From positions 145,604,744 through 145,668,743 of the forward strand of contig NC_058521.1 in the NCBI RefSeq assembly GCF_904849725.1: a stretch of 64,000 nt of DNA. The letters are read 5' to 3'. Shown one piece after another: positions 1-10,803 of the stretch (its first letter is position 1; every line of letters starts with the position of its first letter). This DNA is from Hordeum vulgare subsp. vulgare. Lineage: Eukaryota > Streptophyta > Magnoliopsida > Poales > Poaceae. Under the pieces are notes generated by a model. It saw only the letters and a list, made by a program, of their open reading frames with translations. It searched no databases and was not told the origin of the DNA. A program made the position numbers and the translations under genes.

Positions 1-423
1 CTCAGCAGTGGACTTCAGCAGCGGATCCTCCATAGAGGAATCAAAGTAGACCCCACTGAGGTATCCTTCTTCTCATGGCTGAGAGGCAGAAACATAGCAG
101 AACTCTGAATTCTGCAACAGTGCAGGTCTAGCCCTCATGATGGTCAGCATTGAATAGGCAGCATCTTGTACTGCCATGTCAACACTGACCCCCAATCCAT
201 AAGACCAATGGATCGGCTCCTCAGTTCCAGGGTAATCTGGGAATACCATAACAGTGCACAGATACTGACTCTGATTAAAATCCCGGTACTGCTCCTCCAC
301 TGTGTACTCTGGGTACCAGCGGTAACCAGCTACTGACATCATCCTGACTAGCATGGCCGTGTGATCCGGCACATCAATGCACCTAGTCAGACGGACCACC
401 TGACGAGAAGGACGGCTAGGCAT
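1..423 (-). pseudogene. Leader ORF of element A, unknown function, dsRBD-like pattern
   Basis: This reading frame lies just inside the 5' LTR, where gag would normally begin. An upstream ATG at 483 is in frame, but I prefer the ATG at 423: the bases before it (ending CTCTATTTTCAG on the minus strand) look like a 3' splice acceptor, and the element D homologue starts with the same Met-Pro-x-Arg. A TGA at about 73-75 interrupts the frame, which then stays open to the window edge. The protein has a Pro-x-Tyr segment, two beta-like stretches (LCTVMVF and neighbours) and an Ala-rich helix (VQDAAYSML). That order resembles a double-stranded RNA-binding domain, without its usual basic Lys pair. I do not recognise the family by name. 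Function is inference only; a domain search would decide. Confidence 0.55.
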
Positions 424-854
424 CTGAAAATAGAGAGTAATGCAAAAAAGCATTAGAGATCTGAAGACAAAATTGGGCAGCATAACGGCTGTAAATGCTC
501 AAAAACAATTTTGAGACAACCCACAAAGATAGGATAGCATAACCACTCAACTATCAAGTTCAATTCCATGGTCATCAAAACTTACTTTCTTTTCCTTGAA
601 ATAAAAGAAACCCTAAGTAACTCTCGACTCGTTGTCCTATAATCTATTGATCAATAACACACGATCCTGAGAGAAACATAAGTAACCTAGTTCTTAATCC
701 CCGCAGAAAAGACAAGGATGACCAGAATAGAATGACTTGAGAAGAGAAGCCAGAGTCTTAAGTTCCCTTCCACAAACAATTCCCTTATATATAACTAAAG
801 CAATTCTAGACTCAACTTCGACCAGTTTGGCTTAGTAATCCTACAGTCAATCAG

Positions 855-866
855 GCTCTGATACCA
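855..866 (-). other. Primer-binding site, element A (tRNA-iMet)
   Basis: The minus strand reads TGGTATCAGAGC, the usual complement of the initiator-Met tRNA 3' end, four bases inside the LTR boundary at 871. This fixes the orientation of element A. Confidence 0.85.
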
Positions 867-3061
867 ATGCTGTCGGGACCCCGATCCTAAGCCATAGGAA
901 TCCAACGTGTAACACATCGCATCTCTTTGTGGTCTCACACACGGTTATCCCCACGGCTGCAACCTTACCTTAGTCGGTACCGTTTGCGCCTTTTGACTCG
1001 TGTATGCAATTGTGTCGCTAGCAATCCAATGTCAAAGAACCCGGATCGACATGTCTAGTCATAAACTAAAGTGGCAGTTCCATACAGGGACAGGCATAGA
1101 TGACCCAGCAAAGCAGGTGTCAGTCATCAACGAATGTAGAAGAGTCGTAGCAAGCTACAAGGACTCCATTACATACGCGTGACATTTCCCAAAGGGACAT
1201 ACACAGCTGCTAAGAAGGACACATGCCGGTCAACTAATGTGTCCGGAGCAGTAGTGAACTACCATGGCTCGATGGAATCACAAAGGGGCATTTCCCCGTA
1301 AGAAGTGCTACTAAGGCATACGACTAGGTATTCGAACCCCATACATATCAAGTACAACACACGTACGCATGGCATACCGATATGTATAGATACATCGATG
1401 GCATCACAACATAACCATAAACATACAAACTTTATTTAGAAGGCTCAGAAGAGCCTCACACATAATATTACACAGATAGGGGTCTCACGACCCATCATCA
1501 TAATTCATACACACAAGTCTTACAAGCCAGCGGAAGAGTAAAACTGTCTGAGTACAGACAGATGGAAAGGCAAAGGCACATAGCCTCACTATCTACAGAC
1601 CCATCCTAGGGCCAGATCATAGCTAGGATACCAGCTACTCGTCGTCGTCAACGTCTAGGTAGAACCCTCCATTAGGATCATTAACAGCCTCTGCAACAAA
1701 TTATTAAGCAAACGTGACTACAAAGGTACTGAGCAAGACTTTAGGATAAACTATCTACTCATGCAATGTATCATCAAGGAGTTGTGGGGTTTCATGCAGA
1801 AAGCCAACATTAGACTCTTGGCTAGACAACTCACATTTTTAAATAGTTTTGATAACTATGTTTCTCGCACACGAGTCCACTAACACCACAACAATACTCC
1901 ATCGTGGAATCATTCCGTCTCCCTACGGAAATGTCGTCCACGACACTCACACTTATCTTGACAATTTTATGAGTAGCCATTACAGTTATTTATGAACAAC
2001 ATATGTTTCCAAGTAGTCCATATCCGCGGACGCGGCTATTCGAATAGATCATAACCCTGCAGGGGTGTACTTCTTCACACACACTCTCGCCACTTATCGC
2101 TATGTGCACGTCATGCACCTCGGCAAGCTTCAAGCGGAAGCCCAGCGAGGGATTCGGCCACGACCGTTAACCATGCTAATACTTAGTCGAGGTCTATCAC
2201 CTATCTGAGGGTAACCCGCACGGAAGTCCGGTCGAGGTTTCCGCTATGGCCCCAAACGATGTGCGCAGGGTTCCCAATGCCACCATCCGGGTGCCACTTG
2301 GTACACCGTGCCACTGCCTACCGCATCATAGCCCACCTCTAAGGTCAGCGCTACGCACGGTCTCCAGCATGACTATAAACACTAGAAACTACTTGCAACT
2401 CCTGGACCGAGTACTAAGCGGTTAATAAGTCGAGCGGGGTCATATTTCAGGGCCCAGCATGTGGTAGTATCTTTTCTTGGATTACATACACGGGACTCAG
2501 TTCCTAAGGACGGTTCCAATGAAACAACCCACCATGTACTCCTACATAGCCTTTCTCCGGTACCTTTACCAAATCAGGTTCAACACACAACCTTTACTTA
2601 CTGAACACATTCTCACGATCCTGTTCATCACCCAAATGACAGACCATACACAACTCTAAGCATAACATGGATAGAAGGATAAGACACATCATGGCTCAAG
2701 CATCTAGCAGGTATGCTAGGTTGCAAGGTTCAGCTATTTACTGTGACAAGGACAGGTCATGCAAAGGAAGTGGGTTCAACAAACGTGGTAAAAGCATTGA
2801 AAGCATTTTGACCTAATGCAATAAGTAAGAGCAGGAGCGAGAACATGGGATTTATCGGGATGATCAAAATGGTTGCTTGCCTTGTTGCTCAGCCGAGGGG
2901 TGATATCCGTCAGTCGGATAATTAGTCGTATCCGGAGGGGCGGAGCCTACCGGAATAACAACAATCAATCAATATCAAACATAGGCAACAAAATGATGCA
3001 TGAAATGCAATGTAGCATGGTTTGAGATGACTAACAGAACCTTTTGGGTGATCTTGATTTG

Positions 3062-3096
3062 AAATCATAATTCAAATATCATTTGAATTATAATTT
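3062..3096. repeat. Inverted repeat, hairpin in LTR A
   Basis: Two 16-base arms (3062-3077 and 3081-3096) match at 15 of 16 positions around the loop ATC. The arms are AT-rich, with core AATTCAAAT/ATTTGAATT. Possible roles are a regulatory hairpin or a MITE scar; nothing in the sequence decides. Confidence 0.6.
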
Positions 3097-3519
3097 AGCA
3101 TACTCTTTTAATTGATTTGACATGATGTTGTTTCATAACTTTGGTTTTCATGCATGAAAATAGCACCATTGGATTCCTTGAATTTTTGTGATCCTTTTAC
3201 ATATATTATTTGTCAAATTTGGAGTTATATTCAATTTTCTATGAATTTCCAAAGTTTTGAACTTATTCTAGAATTATTTTTAAATAGAAAAGGCTTTATT
3301 ACATCAGCAGGTCCAACTAGCCGTTGAAAGTCAAACCTGACCAGTGGGACTCACTGGTCAGTGACTCTGGCCAGGTTTTAGTTTAAATTTAACTTAATTA
3401 ACTAATTATCAGGGTTGGACCCACATGTCAGTGTATTTTTAAATTTTTATTTAATTAATTATTTTTATTAGACTAATCCTAATTAGCCAGGGGGCTGGCC
3501 CCACATGCCAGTGACTCAG

Positions 3520-4400
3520 GGGAGTCAGATCCACTAGCGGCGATGTCGATCTCGCCGGCGGTGAGACTCCGGCAGCACCAGAGACGGCGGAGGGGCTCGG
3601 AAATGCATCTCCGATGACCAAATGCACGGCGGAGGGCACCAAACAAACCAGCACTCAGCTGCAGTTCCATTTTTGCATAGTACCGAGACTAAGATGGCCG
3701 GAGATGACGATGGCCACGAGCTTGGCGGCGGCTGAAGCTCGGGCTATGTCGGGTTCATCGAAACAGAGGGCATTTCGCGCGGGGCTGGGCTCCTACAGCA
3801 TCTACACGATGCCTGAAGCCATTGGTGGCCTCAGATGGACCAGCCGATCACCGGAGAGCTACCGGCGATGAGGTCCCGCGGCGGATCTCGTCGGGCTCCG
3901 GTGGAATCGAGGCCTAGAGGAAGGGATCGTGGGGGAAACTTGAGGGCAAGAACCTTGAACTCACGGGGAGTGCAGAGGCGTCGAGAGTGGGCTCGGGGAT
4001 GGCCTGAGGAGGGAGAACGACGGCGACGAGCTCCGGTGACACGAGGAGGAAGATGACGGCGTCACGGCATTTCAGAGCTTCTCGGCGTCGAGCGACTGGC
4101 TGGAGATCTTCAGGGGATCACGGCGAAGCTAACGCGCAGCTCGGGAGAGAGGAAGAGAGGCGGGAGCGACGGCGAGCTCGAGCTCAAGCTTGCGGTCATG
4201 GCGGCCGAGAGAGAGAGAGAGAGAGAACAGGGGCGAATGGCGAGAGGATGAGCACGGGGAGGCCTTCGGGGATCTTATCCCCTTTGCGCTAGCGCGACGC
4301 GGCGGCCAGGTAGACGCACACGTGCGTGGCCGCGCTGGAACGAGCTGCGGCCACCTCCTGCTGCTCGCTGGCAAGGAGGAAGACGACAGGCGCTAAGTGG
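3520..4400. other. GC-rich, CpG-rich block inside LTR A
   Basis: This block is clearly richer in G+C and CpG than the rest of the LTR, with long Arg/Gly/Ser-rich ORFs open on both strands and a short GA repeat near 4208-4225. Overlapping open frames on both strands are what high GC produces by chance. It may be the LTR's transcribed R/U5 part or a captured host GC-rich segment; I see no protein domain. Confidence 0.5.
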
Positions 4401-5474
4401 GTTGGGCCTCAGGTGAGCGACAGGTAAGGTTTTTGCATTTCTTTTATTTTCTGCTTTTGTTTTATTCTTTCTGATATTGTTTCATTTGTTTTTGGCTCCA
4501 AACTATTCCTAAAAATAGTTCGAAAAATACCAGAGTGTTAGTTGGAATATTTCCAACCACTCATAAAGTTTTCAACATTTTTGGAAACTTTGAAATATTT
4601 GAAATCAAATATATAATTGATTTTAGTAGCTTTTAACTTAGATTCAAAATGCCAAAAGTAGTTTGAAAATAAGTTTCACCCCTGATATCTTGTTTTCTAC
4701 ATTTATCAGGAAAGGTGAACTTTTATAATGGCCATTTTGTATTCATTGATTTTGACAATGGTTGGATTTCTTTTGAATAAGGAGTGGCTAGGGTTTTGCT
4801 TTGGATTTCACCACTTCTTTTGAGTTTATTTCCATTTCTTGAATGCAATGAAAGAAGACATGAGCACAAGTTGTTAAACCCTAACAGGGAATCCAGGGAT
4901 GTGACAACCGCTATGTTAGGAAGTCGGAGCATAATTGATCTATTGATTGTCATCCTTTGTGTTGAGGTTGGGATCACGCGATGGTTAACACCTACCAACC
5001 CTTCCCCTCGGAGTATGCGTTTAGCATTTTGTTTCGATTACTAATAAAAACTTCCGCAACAAGTATGTGAGTTCTTCACGACTAATGTGAGTCCATGGTA
5101 TAGATGCACTTTCACCTTCCACCATTGCTAGCTTCTCTAGTGCCGCGCAATTCTCGCCGGTGCACAAACCCACTAAATTCCTTCCTCAGAACAGCCACCA
5201 TACCTACCTACTATGGCATTTTCATAGCCATTCCGAGATATATTGCCATGCAACTCCCACCGTTCCGTCTCATGACTTGTGCCGTCACTCTCATATTTCC
5301 ATTACATGATCCTAAGATAGCTAGCGATATGTTTCAATGTCATACGCCATGCTAGATCGTTGCACATCCCGGTACACTGCCGGAGGCATTTCCTATGGAG
5401 TCATCATCATTGTGATCTTTGAGCTACGAGTAAATAAAAGTGTGATGATCATCATTATTAGAGCATTGTCCCAT

Positions 5475-5600
5475 GTGAGGAAATAAAAAAGAAGAGCCCA
5501 AAGAGCCCAAAAACAAAAACAAAAAAGGAGAAAAAAAAGAAAAAAAAAGAGGCCTAAGAGCCCAAATGAAAAAAAAGAAAGATAGAAAAAGAGAGAAGGG
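5475..5600 (+). repeat. Purine-rich low-complexity tract in element B
   Basis: About 125 bases are almost entirely A and G on the plus strand, with recurring GAGCCCAAA-type interruptions. The tract sits upstream of the 3' LTR in the non-coding part of B. Such tracts can form triplexes or act in plus-strand priming; no direct evidence of either is visible. Confidence 0.75.
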
Positions 5601-6353
5601 ACAATGCTACTATCTTTTTCCACACTTGTGCTTCATGATAGCACCATGTTCTTCATGATTGAGAGCTTCTTGCTTTGTCACTACCATATGCTAGTGGGAA
5701 TCTTCATTATATAACTTGGCTTGTATATTCCAATGATGGGCTTCCTCAATTGCCCTAGGTCTTTGTGAGCAAGCAAGTTGGATGCACACCCACTAGTTTT
5801 CCTTTTGAGCTTTCACATACTTTATAGCTCTAGTGCATCTATTGTATGGCAATCCCTACTCATTCACATTGATATCTATTAATGGTCATCTCCAAAACCC
5901 TTTGATACGCCGAGTCAATGTGACTATCTCCTCCCTTTTTGTCTCACAACCACCACCACACTCTATTCCACCTATAGTGATATATCCATCGCTCATGCTC
6001 ATGTATTGCGTGATAGTTATAAAAATTTTGAGAAAGTAAGAGTGCGAAAAAAATTACTTGGCCAATACCGGGGTTGTGCATGATTTACATTACTTGTGTG
6101 AGGATGATGGAGCATAGCCAGACCATATGATTTTGTAGGGATAACTTTCATTGGCCTTGTTATTTTGGAAGTTCATGATTACCTTGCTAGTTTGCTTGAA
6201 GTATTACTGTTTTCATGTCAATAGCAAACTATTGTTCCGAATCTTACGGATCTGAATATTCATGTCACGTGAAAGAAGTTGCATTCCACATCAAAAGTTC
6301 ATTCTTTATCACGTCCCTACTCGAGGACGAGCAGGAGTTAAGCTTGGGATGCT

Positions 6354-7864
6354 TGATAAGTCTCCAACGTATCTATAATTTTTTTGTGGTTTCATGCTAT
6401 TATCTTGTCAAACTTTGGATGTTTTGCATGCCTTTTATATATTTTTTGGGACTAACTTATTAACTTAGTGCCCAGTGCCAGTTCCTATTTTTTCCATGTT
6501 TTTGACCCCTTTCAGAGGAGATTTTGAAACAGAGTCCAAACGGAAGAAATCCTCGAAAAGGTTTTTTCTGTAATGGAAGAAGATCGGGAAGCTTGAGAGC
6601 CAAGGCAGGGGAGCCTCAGGGGCCCCACAAGCCCCCACGTCGCAGCCAAGGGGGAGACCACGGCCCACAGGCTTGTGGGCCCCCGGGGCGCCCTCTGCCC
6701 TAGGGGTTGCGCCTATATATTCCCTAAAAATCCCAAAAAAATCAGGAGATCATCGAAAGTACTTTTCCGCCGCCGCAAGCTTCTGTCTTCGCAAGATCCC
6801 ATCTGGGGCACGTTCTGGTGCCCTGCCGAAGGGGGGATTCGTACACGGAGGGCTTCTTCATCAACATCATGACCTCTTCGATGATGCATGAGTAGTTCAC
6901 CATAGACCTACGGGTCCATAGCTAGTAACTAGATGGCTTCTTCTCTCTCTTGGATCTTCAATACAAAGTTCTCCATGATCTTCATGGAGATCTATCCGAT
7001 GTAATCTTCTTTTGCGGTCTGTTTGTCGAGATCCGATGAATTGTGGATTATGATCAGATTATCTATGAATCTTATTTGAGTTTCTTCTGATATCTCTTAT
7101 GCCTTATTTCATATCCTTGTAATTCTCTTCGAGTTGTGGGTTTTGTTTGGCCAACTAGATCTATGATTCTACAATGGGAGAAGTGCTTGGTTTTGGGTTA
7201 ATACCGTGCGGTGACCTCACCCAGTGACAGAAGGGGTAGCGAGGCACGCATCATGTTGTTGCCATCAAGGATAAAAATGATGATGTTTTCATCATTGGTT
7301 TGAGATTATCCCTCTACATCATGTCATCTTGCTTAAGGCGTTACTTTGTTCATCATGAACTCAATACACTAGATGCATGCTGGATAGCGGTCGATGTGTG
7401 GAGTAATAGTAGTAGATGCAGAAAGTATCGATCTACTTGTCTCGGACGTGATGCCTATATGTATGATCATTGCCTTAGATATTGTCATAACTTTGCGCGG
7501 TTCTATCAATTGCTCGATAGTAATTTGTTCACCCACCGTATTACTTGCTATTTTGCGAGAAGCCTCTAGTGAACACTATGGTCCCCAGGTCTACTCCACA
7601 CCATATTTTCAGCCTTACAATTTTTACTTCGTTGCACTTTCCGCCTTCAGATCTCACTTTGCAAACAATCTTGAAAGGATTGACAACCCCTTTGAAGCGT
7701 TGGGTGCAAGCTTGTTTGTGTTTGCGCACGTACTCTGGACTTGACGAGACCCTCCTTCTGGATTGATACCTTGGTTCTCAAACTGAGGGAAATACTTATT
7801 GATCCTGTGCTGCATCACCCTCTCAACTTCAAGGGAAAAACCGACGCGAACAAGAGAAGTAGCA
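6354..7864 (+). repeat. LTR of element B
   Basis: The LTR starts TGATAAGTCTCCAACG and ends AGTAGCA, about 1,511 bp. A TATA-like TATATATTC lies near 6713. Its left neighbour is a polypurine tract, as expected for a 3' LTR. Its right neighbour (7865-7892) is an 11-base spacer followed by a poor tRNA-Asp-primer-like sequence, which would be expected for a 5' LTR instead. Confidence 0.75.
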
Positions 7865-7906
7865 AGAAGAATTCCTACCGCCAAGGAAGGACTTTTGTTA
7901 CCATAG

Positions 7907-8436
7907 CAGTGATGACGACAGCGACAATTTCCCCCTCCAGGAGGAAAGTTTCGCCCGCAGGATCGTCCTGCCGGAGCTCTAGATTGGTTTTGCTCAAGTT
8001 CCGCCTCGTGGCGGCGGCGAATCCTCCGAAAAGCCTCCTCCTGATTTTTTTCCAGATCGAAACCCTTCTTGAGAAAAAGGGGGGAGCCAGAGGGCCAGCT
8101 GGAACCCACAAGCCCCCTAGGCGCGGCCAGGGGTGGCCGCGCCTAGCAGGCTTGTGAGCCCCTGCTGGCGCCCCTCCAGCACTTCTTCGGCCCAGTATTT
8201 TTTATAAATCCCAAAAATATCCACATTGATTTTCACGGCTTTTGGAGTTGCGCAGAATAGGCATCTCAAACTTGCTCCCTTTTCAGGCGAGAATTCCAGC
8301 TGCTGGCATTCTCCCTCTTCATGTAAACCTTGCAAAATAAGAGATAAAAGGCATAAGTATTGTACCGTGAAGTGAAATAACAGCCCAAGAAGCGATAAAT
8401 ATCAACATGAAAGCATGATGCAAAATGGACGTATCA
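7907..8436 (-). repeat. Truncated 3' LTR of element C
   Basis: It matches the right-hand part of the C 5' LTR (about 16650-17180) and ends GGACGTATCA. The left two-thirds are absent; the break at about 7907 abuts the end of LTR B. A TATA-like TTTATAAAAAATA lies near 8197-8209 on the minus strand. Overlapping ORFs here on both strands are artefacts of LTR sequence. Confidence 0.85.
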
Positions 8437-8450
8437 ACTCCCCCAAGCTT
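8437..8450 (-). other. Terminal polypurine tract, element C
   Basis: The minus strand reads AAGCTTGGGGGAGT immediately before the 3' LTR end at 8436, the expected plus-strand primer position. Confidence 0.85.
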
Positions 8451-9922
8451 AGACCTCGCTTGTCCTCAAGCGAAAGCCGAGATCAATAAACATGCCCACA
8501 TGTTTAGAGAGAGAGGTGTCGACAAAACAAGATACGAACATGCATGCATCCTGATCATAATTAGAACAGCAATACCAACATATAATCTCTCATGCTAAAG
8601 TGATAATTCCTTCACAGAGTGAAGTATGGATCAAGAGCCTTACCGAGAATTAGCAACCGATGGCATTTAGTCATTGAAGCAATTGCAATTTATCATAACA
8701 TCGGCAAGAGTCAAATAACAGGTTGCAAAGCAAATCCACATACTCAATCATCTTTTTGTCTTCTACAATTTCTACAACTCACGTGGTACTCATGAGATCA
8801 AAGTTTCAGTCGGACACAGAGAAAGATAGGGTCTTATAGTTTCGCCTCCCAACCATTTACCTCAAGGGTAATGTCAACAATAATATTTCATGAATACTTA
8901 CCTCCAAGTTGACATATGAATATAGATCTTTCCCAAGCATATGACGTTATCCAAGATAAAGGCGAAATAAGGAATTGGTGTAGATCACCATGACTCTTTC
9001 AAGGGCAAAAAGTAAAGATACAAGATAGTCCCTTCGCAGAGGGAAGCAGAGGTTGTCATGCGCTTTTGAGTTTTGGATGTGTGTCCTCTTAGTGCGAGGG
9101 AACGTCATTTTATATTACCTCCTCTGATAAAGAACTTTATTATGCAGTCTGTTGCTTTTATGTCTTCCTCATCACAGGTTCGTACAAAGATTATTTTCCA
9201 CACACTAATAGATCATACATATTAGAGAGCAATTTTTTTTTGCACCGATGACAACTTACTTGATGGATCTTATTCAATCCATAGGTAGGTATGGTGGACT
9301 CTCATGGCAAAATTGGGTTGAAGGTTTATGGATGCACAAGTAGTATCTCTACTTGGTGCGTGAGTTTTGGCTAATATGAGGTGGAAGCAATCGTCACACG
9401 ATAAGGGATCTCTAGTCATATAACATTGTTCGGAACCAAGCAAACACAATTCATTATGTTGTCTTCCTTGTCCAACATCTACTTCTAAGAAAGCAATAGT
9501 GTAGTGAGTGTTCACAATCATAGATGGCGTCAAAGATGATGTATTTATATGTGAACCTCTCCTTCTTTATCACTTCCTATTAATTGCAACAATGACCAAG
9601 GTCTACGTTTGTCTACCCTCAACAAGTTTCAACCATCATCCTTTTTATATGTGAAGCCATCACTTCCCATAAGATAATTGCATGATCTTTCATGCTTTTG
9701 TTCTTTTCTCACTCTTTTGATCATGGCAAGAGGGAAAGCCTTCAACTAATACACTCTTTATTATATGGCTCACGAGCTCGAATACATCGGGGGTAACACA
9801 AAGCAAAACTCAAGCCTAAAACACTAAGACCTTTAATCTACTAGAGAAAGGGAAAACTGAAAAGGACCAAACTAAAACAAAGGTAAAGGCAAAATATGTG
9901 ATGGTGATACGATACCGGGGCA

Positions 9923-9936
9923 ACTCCCCCAAGCTT
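9923..9936 (-). other. Internal copy of the polypurine tract, element C
   Basis: The 14-base terminal tract is repeated exactly about 1.5 kb inside the element, just downstream of the small ORF. This resembles central polypurine tracts known from other retroelements; its use is inference. Confidence 0.65.
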
Positions 9937-10085
9937 GGCACAAGCCAAGGGGATTGCCCATACCCGTGCTCAGTTGTCTTCCTTTGGAGGTTATGGTGGT
10001 GGAGTTGTTGCAACGTGGTCTTGATCCTTCGTCTTCCAAGGCATAGGTGCTCCATCATGGAAAGATGACCGAGTCTCCGGAATCC

Positions 10086-10490
10086 TCAAATCTGCAACCA
10101 ACCGTATTGATTTAAATCTATACTCATACTCACAGTTTTGGTTCTGCAGGTCATAGATCTGGGATTGGAGGTGATCAATTCTGTCATCGAGCCTGGAGAG
10201 GTGCTTCCTGATGTATTGGCATCAATCTTGTGCTTGCTGGTGAACTCCGTGATCATCATGTGGTTAGCGCTGAGTCCACGCTCCACCATCCCTTGGCACT
10301 TGAAGACTTGTTGCTCCATTGCTTCGAGCCTCGCCTCCATGCTCTCAGTCTTCTTAGGCCCCTCAACATAACGGATGTGCAACATCCCCTCACGCATATC
10401 GATAGATTGAGGGTGTTGCAGCACTCCCGTGAGGTAAGGATTGATGACCTTCTCGAAGATCTTGTCCTTCGGAGCTTTTGGGGACGTCAT
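10086..10490 (-). CDS. Small post-integrase ORF of element C, function unknown
   Basis: A 134-residue ORF lies downstream of integrase, separated from it by about 310 bp of non-coding sequence. The start MTSPKAPKDK is followed by a segment with charged heptad-like runs (EARLEAMEQQ), suggesting a short coiled coil. I recognise no domain, membrane segment or signal peptide. Its position matches the extra 3' ORF of Athila-type elements, so it may be the remnant of that ORF. Whether it is translated is unknown. Confidence 0.4.
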   Translation of the reverse strand: MTSPKAPKDKIFEKVINPYLTGVLQHPQSIDMREGMLHIRYVEGPKKTESMEARLEAMEQQVFKCQGMVERGLSANHMMITEFTSKHKIDANTSGSTSPGSMTELITSNPRSMTCRTKTVSMSIDLNQYGWLQI

Positions 10491-10803
10491 AGCAATCTAG
10501 ATCTGCAACATAAACAGGCTCGAAACGAAAATAGAGGAAATCTGCGTGATATGAGGGTCAGACCTTTCAGGAGAATATATAATGATTTTTTTCCGACCAG
10601 AAGGAGTACTCCGCAAGAAAACGGAGTCCGGGAGGCACACGAGGTGGCCACAAGCCCCCCAGGCGTTGCCAGGGGGTGGGCCCGTGCCTGGCAGGCTTGT
10701 CACCTCCTCGTGCGCTTTCCGGACTACTTCAAATTTTTCTATTTTTCTAAATATTCCAAAAAGGAGAAAAATTCCTACTAGAAAAGTTTTGTAGTCTGTT
10801 TAC

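Larger units (their letters stand above)
1..5061 (-). mobile_element. Element A: gypsy-type large-LTR derivative, 5' end
   Basis: The element reads on the minus strand and continues past the left edge. Its 5' LTR is at the right (871-5061), followed leftward by an initiator-Met primer-binding site and about 850 bp of leader and ORF. No gag, protease or polymerase signature is visible in the part present. The very long LTR with little coding suggests a non-autonomous large retrotransposon derivative of the Sukkula/Erika kind; that family placement is inference. It abuts element B in the middle of B's 3' interior, so A probably inserted into B. Confidence 0.7.
871..5061 (-). repeat. 5' LTR of element A (about 4.2 kb)
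   Basis: On the plus strand the LTR starts TGTCGGGACC next to the primer site and probably ends CCGCAACA at 5061, giving TG...CA ends and a length near 4,190 bp. The right end is inferred from where element B sequence begins; the second LTR lies outside the window. Content is mixed: AT-rich parts at 3000-3480 and 4430-4770 flank a GC-rich block at 3520-4400. Small ORFs inside it run on both strands, are unrelated to known proteins and look like composition artefacts. Confidence 0.65.
5062..7864 (+). mobile_element. Element B: Athila-type gypsy, 3' part
   Basis: This is the 3' interior and an LTR of a Triticeae gypsy element reading on the plus strand. The interior (5062-6353) carries the non-coding 3' region I associate with Sabrina/WHAM-type elements, including a purine-rich tract and a final polypurine stretch (GCAGGAGTTAAGCTTGGGAT) just before the LTR. 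No gag-pol remains; the left side is cut off at 5062 by element A. Small ORFs such as 5104-5355 and 5833-6039 show no domain and are probably chance. Confidence 0.7.
8437..10085 (-). other. Non-coding 3' region of element C with two polypurine tracts
   Basis: The stretch between the last small ORF and the 3' LTR holds no convincing gene. On the minus strand it ends in the terminal polypurine tract AAGCTTGGGGGAGT (8437-8450) directly at the LTR. The same 14 bases recur at 9923-9936. In Athila elements this position often carries a decayed env-like ORF; I see none here. Confidence 0.7.

Noticed and set aside
3614..4396. Possible Arg-rich or Ser-rich host gene in LTR A
   Set aside because: Open frames occur on both strands of a GC-rich block, overlap each other and contain no recognisable domain.
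5393..5623. Phe/Leu-rich membrane-like ORF on the minus strand
   Set aside because: It is the translation of the poly-purine tract of element B read on the opposite strand.
7654..8335. Several ORFs of 70-150 codons on both strands (also 16496-16958 and 33773-34182)
   Set aside because: They are the same LTR segment of the C family in three copies plus the B LTR end; open by chance.
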